Of a DNA stretch of 64,000 nt, positions 59,852-64,000 are shown piece after piece; the first letter of the stretch is position 1; each line of letters starts with the position of its first letter. Source of the DNA: Nonomuraea rhodomycinica (GTDB taxonomy: Bacteria; Actinomycetota; Actinomycetes; Streptosporangiales; Streptosporangiaceae); NCBI RefSeq assembly GCF_013363995.1, contig NZ_JABWGO010000010.1, positions 1-64,000 of the forward strand, written 5' to 3'. The position numbers and the translations under genes are program-made. The notes beneath the pieces are model-generated. The model had not been told where the DNA came from. It saw only the letters and a list, made by a program, of their open reading frames with translations, and did not search any database.

Positions 59852-62713
59852 ATGCGGGGGGCCGCCAGAGCGTTGCGCGTGGGGTTCGCGCTGCCGGCGC
59901 GGCCTCCGTGGGGGTACGGGCTGCTCTGCGGGGTGGCCGTGTCGGCTCCGCTGTTCGCCGGAGTGACGGCCGGGGTGCCGCACGGGGGCGCGTTCGTGGC
60001 GCTCGGGGCGTATCTGACTGCTTTCGGCGACGTGTACGGCAAGCCGTACGCGCAGCGCGCCTGGAACCTCGTCGTCAAGCTGGTGCTGGTGCCGGCGGGG
60101 ATGGCACTGGGGATGCTGCTCGGGCCGTACCCGTGGTGGGCGGCCGTGGTGATCGGTCTGGTGGCGGCGGCGGCCCGGTGGCGGATCGTCGGGACGCCGC
60201 CCGCGATCGCGGCGGTCCTCGGCTTCTACCTGCACGCGCCGGTCGGGCCGTCGGGGCCGTGGGAGATGGCGCTGGGCGGGGTGTGGTTCACCGTCCTCGC
60301 GCTGGCGCCGTGGCCGGTTCGGCGGCTGGACCCGCTGCACGAGGCGCTGAGCGGGGCACGGGAGTCGCTGGCGTCGATGCTCGACGGCGTCGACCTGGAC
60401 GACGAGGGGTGGGGGAAGCGCCGGGAGCGCGCGTCGAAGGCGCTGGAGGCGGCGGGCACGGCGTCGGCGGCCTTCCACGCCGGTGAGGACAACACTCGAT
60501 CGGCCGACGCGTACGTGCGGACGCTTGTCCGCGTCTTCGTGGAGACGGTCACGCTGCGTGGGCTGCGCGCGCAGGTGGCGGAGGAGGACCGCCGCAGGCG
60601 CGACCCGGGCATGCGCGGGCGGGGGGAAGCGGGTCGGCGCGGAGGAGATGGAGATGAGGTCGCTCAGGGTCCACAGCTCCGGCGCCGTGGGGGTGCTCAG
60701 GGCCCGGGGAGTGCCCAGGGTCCAATCGGTGCTTCGGGTCCGGAGGGTGCTCGCGGCTCTGGGGGTGCTGAAGGCGCTGGGGGTGCTCAAGGTCCTGGGG
60801 GTGCTCAAGGTCCTGCGGGTGAATATCGCCACGGAGACGACGACGTCGCGCGGGCGCTGCCGGACGTGGCTCGCGGCGGGGGCGAAAGCGCGAGCGGCGA
60901 GGTCGCGCCTCGTCTGAGGGGCCAGGAGCGCGGGGCGGGAGACGAGGTCGAGCCTCCTTCGGCGGACCGTGATCACCTGGCGGGTGGCGAGGGCGCGCCT
61001 TCTCCGGACGATGGCCACGATCGCCTGGCGGGCGGCGAGGGTGTGCGGGGGGTGGGGGAGGATCGTCGCGGGGGTGTAGAGGTCGCGCCTTCTCTGGGGG
61101 AGCAGGACCGCCGTGGGGGTGGCGCGGCGTCTGCTCTGGAGGACCACGATCGCCGCGCGGGTGACCAGGTCGTACGCGCCCTGGCGGTGGGGGACGGCTG
61201 CGGGATCGACGAGGTCGTCCGGGCTCTTACCGTGGCGCTGCGCACCAAGACGCCGGAGGACGTGGAGGCGGCGCTGGCCGCGGCGGCGGCCTTCGGGGAG
61301 TACGTGGGGGAGCAGCGGGCGGGGGTTCGGGCCGATCCGGCGTCGCTGCGGCGGATCGCGGTGCTGGGCCAGGCGCGGCGCTGCCTCGACCGGATCGTGG
61401 TGGGGGTGCGCGGGGTCGGGGTGTTCGCGGCGCGGGGGATCAGGGTGCCGGCCGTGGTTCCGCGGGCCTGGCGGCCGGTGGTGTGGCGGCCGTTCTGGCG
61501 GGGCGGCCACGGCTGGTGGCGGCCGGCGCGGCTGCGGAGGGCGTGGCGGCGGGCGGTCCGTTCGCCTCGGCGGGCGTGGCGGGCGTTGCAGGCCGGCGGC
61601 GCGGCCGAGCATCTGGGACGGCTGGGCATCGCCGTGACCGTGGCGATGATGCTCATGATCGGCACGCACGAGGTGTACGGCAAGTGGTTCGTGATCACCG
61701 TGATGCTGGCCCTGCGGTCGACGTACGGCGACACGGTGGAGCGGGTGGTGCTGCGGGTGGCGGGCACCGTGCTCGGCGCGGCCGTGGCCGCGGTGATCCT
61801 GGCGGCCGTCCCGGGGCCGTACACGATCGCGGCGACCGTGCTCGGGTTCGCCACGGTGGGGTACGCGCTGCGCGAGGTGAGCTACGGCTACTGGATGGTG
61901 TTCGCGACGCCGCTGGCCATGATGCTCGCCGACTTCTCCACCCCGCTCGACTGGCGGGCGGCCGGGGCCCGGCTGCTGCTGACGGCCGGCGGCGGCCTGC
62001 TGGCGCTGGCGGCGGCGCGGCTGCTGTGGCCGCGCAGCGAGGGCGGACGGCTGCGCACCCGTACCGCGGAACTGCTGGAGCAGCACGGGACGCTGGTCGG
62101 CGCGGTGGCCGAGCGCGATCTCGACGCCGTGCTCGTACACGCGGACGCGGCGGGGCAGGCCGCCGACGCGCTCACCGCGTCCCTGGACAAACTGGGCAAG
62201 GAGCCGGGTGGGCGGGTGCCGCCGGAGTTGCGGGAGGCGGTCACGGCGGCCCGCAGGTTGAGGGACGACGCGCTGGCGGTGGCGTCCGTGCTGCGCGGCT
62301 CGGAGGTGGGCTCGGACGCCACGGTCGCCGTGCTGGACGCGGTGGCGGACCGGCTGGCGGCCGTGGCCGAGACCGTGCGCAGCGGCGAGCCGCCTCCCGA
62401 GGCGGACGAGCTGGAGGAACGGCTCGCCGAGCTGGCCGGCGAGGTCAAGTCGATCATCAAGGAGGCGGTGGCCAAAGAGGCCGCCAGGGCGGAGGCATCC
62501 CGCGCGGCGTCTGAGGAAGCGGCCTCCAAGGGGTCCCCGGAAGCGTCCGGTGAAGCGGCCGCGGCGCCCGCCCACGCCGTCGACACCTCCGCGGTGCGCC
62601 GTCAGCTCCGGCTGACCGTGACGGCGCACCCCGCGCTGCGTTCGCTGTGCTCCGACGCCCTCGAACTGGCCCGCGAGGCCGCCGCCCCCCTGGGCCGGCG
62701 GGTCAGCGGGTGA
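59852..62713 (+). CDS. FUSC-family aromatic-acid-exporter-like membrane protein with repeat linker
   Basis: 953 residues. The N-terminal half has ~6 TM helices (GYGLLCGVAVSAPLFAGVTA ... MALGGVWFTVLALAPWPVRR). Residues ~270-445 are a low-complexity insert: collagen-like Gly-X-Y stretches (GGAQGPGGAQGP, GASGPEGARG) and degenerate Asp/Gly/Arg repeats (DHDRLAGGEG, EDRRGGG). A second TM block (HLGRLGIAVTVAMMLMIGTH ... ARLLLTAGGGLLALAAARLL) holds the FUSC_2/ArAE signature, and the C-terminus is helical. Family members export aromatic acids or resemble fusaric acid pumps. It follows SixA; the 3' end overlaps serB by 11 bp, convergent. Confidence 0.82.
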   Translation: MRGAARALRVGFALPARPPWGYGLLCGVAVSAPLFAGVTAGVPHGGAFVALGAYLTAFGDVYGKPYAQRAWNLVVKLVLVPAGMALGMLLGPYPWWAAVVIGLVAAAARWRIVGTPPAIAAVLGFYLHAPVGPSGPWEMALGGVWFTVLALAPWPVRRLDPLHEALSGARESLASMLDGVDLDDEGWGKRRERASKALEAAGTASAAFHAGEDNTRSADAYVRTLVRVFVETVTLRGLRAQVAEEDRRRRDPGMRGRGEAGRRGGDGDEVAQGPQLRRRGGAQGPGSAQGPIGASGPEGARGSGGAEGAGGAQGPGGAQGPAGEYRHGDDDVARALPDVARGGGESASGEVAPRLRGQERGAGDEVEPPSADRDHLAGGEGAPSPDDGHDRLAGGEGVRGVGEDRRGGVEVAPSLGEQDRRGGGAASALEDHDRRAGDQVVRALAVGDGCGIDEVVRALTVALRTKTPEDVEAALAAAAAFGEYVGEQRAGVRADPASLRRIAVLGQARRCLDRIVVGVRGVGVFAARGIRVPAVVPRAWRPVVWRPFWRGGHGWWRPARLRRAWRRAVRSPRRAWRALQAGGAAEHLGRLGIAVTVAMMLMIGTHEVYGKWFVITVMLALRSTYGDTVERVVLRVAGTVLGAAVAAVILAAVPGPYTIAATVLGFATVGYALREVSYGYWMVFATPLAMMLADFSTPLDWRAAGARLLLTAGGGLLALAAARLLWPRSEGGRLRTRTAELLEQHGTLVGAVAERDLDAVLVHADAAGQAADALTASLDKLGKEPGGRVPPELREAVTAARRLRDDALAVASVLRGSEVGSDATVAVLDAVADRLAAVAETVRSGEPPPEADELEERLAELAGEVKSIIKEAVAKEAARAEASRAASEEAASKGSPEASGEAAAAPAHAVDTSAVRRQLRLTVTAHPALRSLCSDALELAREAAAPLGRRVSG
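60690..60820 (+). repeat. In-frame 18-bp tandem repeats in the FUSC gene
   Basis: Units like GGGGTGCTCAAGGTCCTG recur every 18 bp, best preserved at ~60762-60816, encoding GAQGPG-type hexapeptides. A second degenerate array of longer units continues to ~61180. Periods are multiples of three so the frame is kept. Confidence 0.85.
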
Positions 62714-63920
62714 GCGCGGTGTCCTCGGCGTCGGCCGCCTCGACCTCGTCCCGGGAGATGCCGAGCAGGTAGAGGATCGAGTCGAGGTACGGCGTGTTGA
62801 CGGTGGTGTCGGCCGCCTGCCGCAGCACCGGCTTGGCGTTGAAGGCGATGCCCAGCCCGGCGGCGGCGATCATGTCGAGGTCGTTGGCGCCGTCGCCGAT
62901 GGCCACGGTCTGGCTGATCGGCAGCCCCGCCTCCCTGGCGAAGCGTTCGAGCGCCCGCGCCTTGCCCGGCCGGTCGACGATCTCGCCCACGACCCGGCCG
63001 GTGAGCCGCCCGTCGATGATCTCCAGGACGTTGGCCGCGGAGTAGTCGATGCCGAGGTCCTCGACGAGCGCGTCGGTGATCTGGGTGAAGCCGCCGCTGA
63101 CGATGGCGAAGCGGTAGTCGAGCCGCTTGAGCGTGCGGACGAGGGTGCGCGCGCCGGGTGTGAGCACGACCTCCTGGCGCACCCGCTCCAGCACGTCGGC
63201 CGGCAGCCCTTCGAGCAGGGCGACCCGGCGGCGCAGCGACTCGGCGAAGTCCAGCTCGCCGCGCATGGCCTCCTCGGTGACCCGGGCGACCTCGTCCAGG
63301 CAGCCGGCGTGCGCCGCGAGCAGCTCGATGACCTCGCCCTGGATGAGCGTCGAGTCGACGTCCATGACGACGAGCCGCTTGGCCCGCCGGGACAGGCCGG
63401 TGCGCTGCACGGCCACGTCCACCTGCTGGGCCGCCGCCTCGGCGGCGAGCTGCACGCGCAGCGCGTCGGGGTCGGCTCCGGAGACCGACAGCTCGATGCA
63501 GGTGACGGGCCACTGGGCGAGGCGCTCGATGCGGTCGATGTTGGCGCCCGCGGCGGCGATGCGGCCGGCGATGCCGGCGATCGCGGCGGGCTGGAGCGTG
63601 GCGCCGAGGACGCTGACCGACAGCCGGCCGCGGCGGCGCTTCTCCTTGGCCAGGGAGCCGGTGGAGAGCTCCACCTCCATGCCGAGGTCCTCGGCCACGC
63701 GCTCCACGGAGGTCCACAGGGCCCCGAGGGTGGTGCCCGTGCCGGTGGACGGGCCGCCGGCGTAGGCGACGAGCACGCCGAGGGTGAGCCGCCCCCGGAT
63801 GACGACCTGCTCGATGTCGGAGACGGTCACCGGGAAGCCCGACAGGACGGAGAAGAGCCGGGAGGTGACGCCGGGCCGGTCAGGGCCGTTGAGAGTGATC
63901 AGGAGGGTCCGCTGGTCCAC
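62703..63920 (-). CDS. serB: Phosphoserine phosphatase with ACT domains
   Basis: 405 residues: two ACT-like regulatory domains (~1-85: LLITLNGPDRPGVTSRLFSV; ~98-175: LSVSVLGATLQPAAIAGIAG), then the HAD phosphatase: LVVMDVDSTLIQGEVIELLA (DxDxT), ELDFAESLRRRVALLEGLPA, FAIVSGGFTQITDALVEDLG (motif II Ser), and VAIGDGANDLDMIAAAGLGI (motif III/IV). It dephosphorylates phosphoserine in the last step of serine synthesis, probably with amino-acid feedback through ACT. GTG 63920 start; the C-terminus overlaps the FUSC gene. Confidence 0.94.
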   Translation of the reverse strand: MDQRTLLITLNGPDRPGVTSRLFSVLSGFPVTVSDIEQVVIRGRLTLGVLVAYAGGPSTGTGTTLGALWTSVERVAEDLGMEVELSTGSLAKEKRRRGRLSVSVLGATLQPAAIAGIAGRIAAAGANIDRIERLAQWPVTCIELSVSGADPDALRVQLAAEAAAQQVDVAVQRTGLSRRAKRLVVMDVDSTLIQGEVIELLAAHAGCLDEVARVTEEAMRGELDFAESLRRRVALLEGLPADVLERVRQEVVLTPGARTLVRTLKRLDYRFAIVSGGFTQITDALVEDLGIDYSAANVLEIIDGRLTGRVVGEIVDRPGKARALERFAREAGLPISQTVAIGDGANDLDMIAAAGLGIAFNAKPVLRQAADTTVNTPYLDSILYLLGISRDEVEAADAEDTALTR

Positions 63921-63975
63921 ATCCAGTCACGCTACTGTGCCGTGCGGGGTGGACGCGGACCAGGGGTGGGTGTTC

Positions 63976-64000
63976 ATGACGTGGATCGCTGGCGTTCACC
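63976..64000 (+). CDS. Start of a gene running off the right edge
   Basis: ATG 63976 opens MTWIAGVH before the window ends, with GGGGTGGG seven bases upstream. It diverges from serB. Too short to identify. Confidence 0.4.

Overview
The window is high-GC actinobacterial chromosome. Codon third positions are almost all G/C, GTG starts and 4-bp GTGA stop/start overlaps are frequent, and it carries hallmark actinobacterial genes (wblA, bldG, a MarP protease, a SARP regulator, a CvnA-type sensor). Gene content and order point to Streptosporangiales, perhaps a Nonomuraea-like organism; the genus is inference. All coding calls come from reading translations and motifs by eye; no database search was possible.

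Left arm (1-22,000), accessory and regulatory genes. A minus-strand hemerythrin / DUF4267 / FAD-oxidoreductase operon diverges from a large SARP-type regulator, and the gap between them holds three TTGGAA repeats at exact 11-bp spacing. Then follow an S9 peptidase-like protein lacking its catalytic Ser and His, an RlmA/TlrB-type rRNA methyltransferase, a short second Rho factor behind a perfect operator-like palindrome, a 47-residue zinc ribbon, an MBL hydrolase, an orphan CvnA-like sensor, a ketopantoate-reductase-like gene, a glycosyltransferase, an Lrp/DUF2000 divergon, and an RsbQ/RsbP-like stress module translationally coupled to a small P-loop kinase.

Core block (22,200-40,800). After a tRNA-Pro and a metallophosphoesterase comes the conserved actinobacterial neighbourhood known from Mycobacterium (ponA2-whiB4 ... 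ephE-marP ... acs) and Streptomyces (wblA region): class A PBP, WblA, two ArsA-family ATPases, DUF4177, RidA, Nudix, MBL, Crp, endonuclease III, Nudix, a HEAT-repeat protein, MarP, DUF309, epoxide hydrolase, holin-like protein, acetyl-CoA synthetase, and a Fic-like protein with a degenerate active site.

Tad/Flp pilus region (40,800-50,400). Genes for TadZ/Ssd, TadA, TadB, TadC, a Flp-type pilin, TadE and a TadG-like protein are present in the usual order, but unusually long gene-free spacers separate them, with one apparently frameshifted membrane gene. Two spacers share a paired ATCCACA element at identical 31-bp spacing, upstream of tadZ and of the pilin gene. A perfect 10-bp-arm palindrome lies between tadB and tadC.

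Right arm (50,400-64,000). A MrfA-type DEAD/DEAH helicase has its linker expanded by a 30/90-bp in-frame minisatellite. It is followed by bldG with its kinase-type anti-sigma partner, a repeat-rich spacer of about 2.2 kb, proton-pumping pyrophosphatase, a 37-residue membrane peptide, SixA, a FUSC-family membrane protein with its own collagen-like repeat linker, SerB, and the start of another gene. Recurrent short-period tandem arrays, in frame inside three genes and degenerate in spacers, are the most distinctive genome-scale feature of the window.
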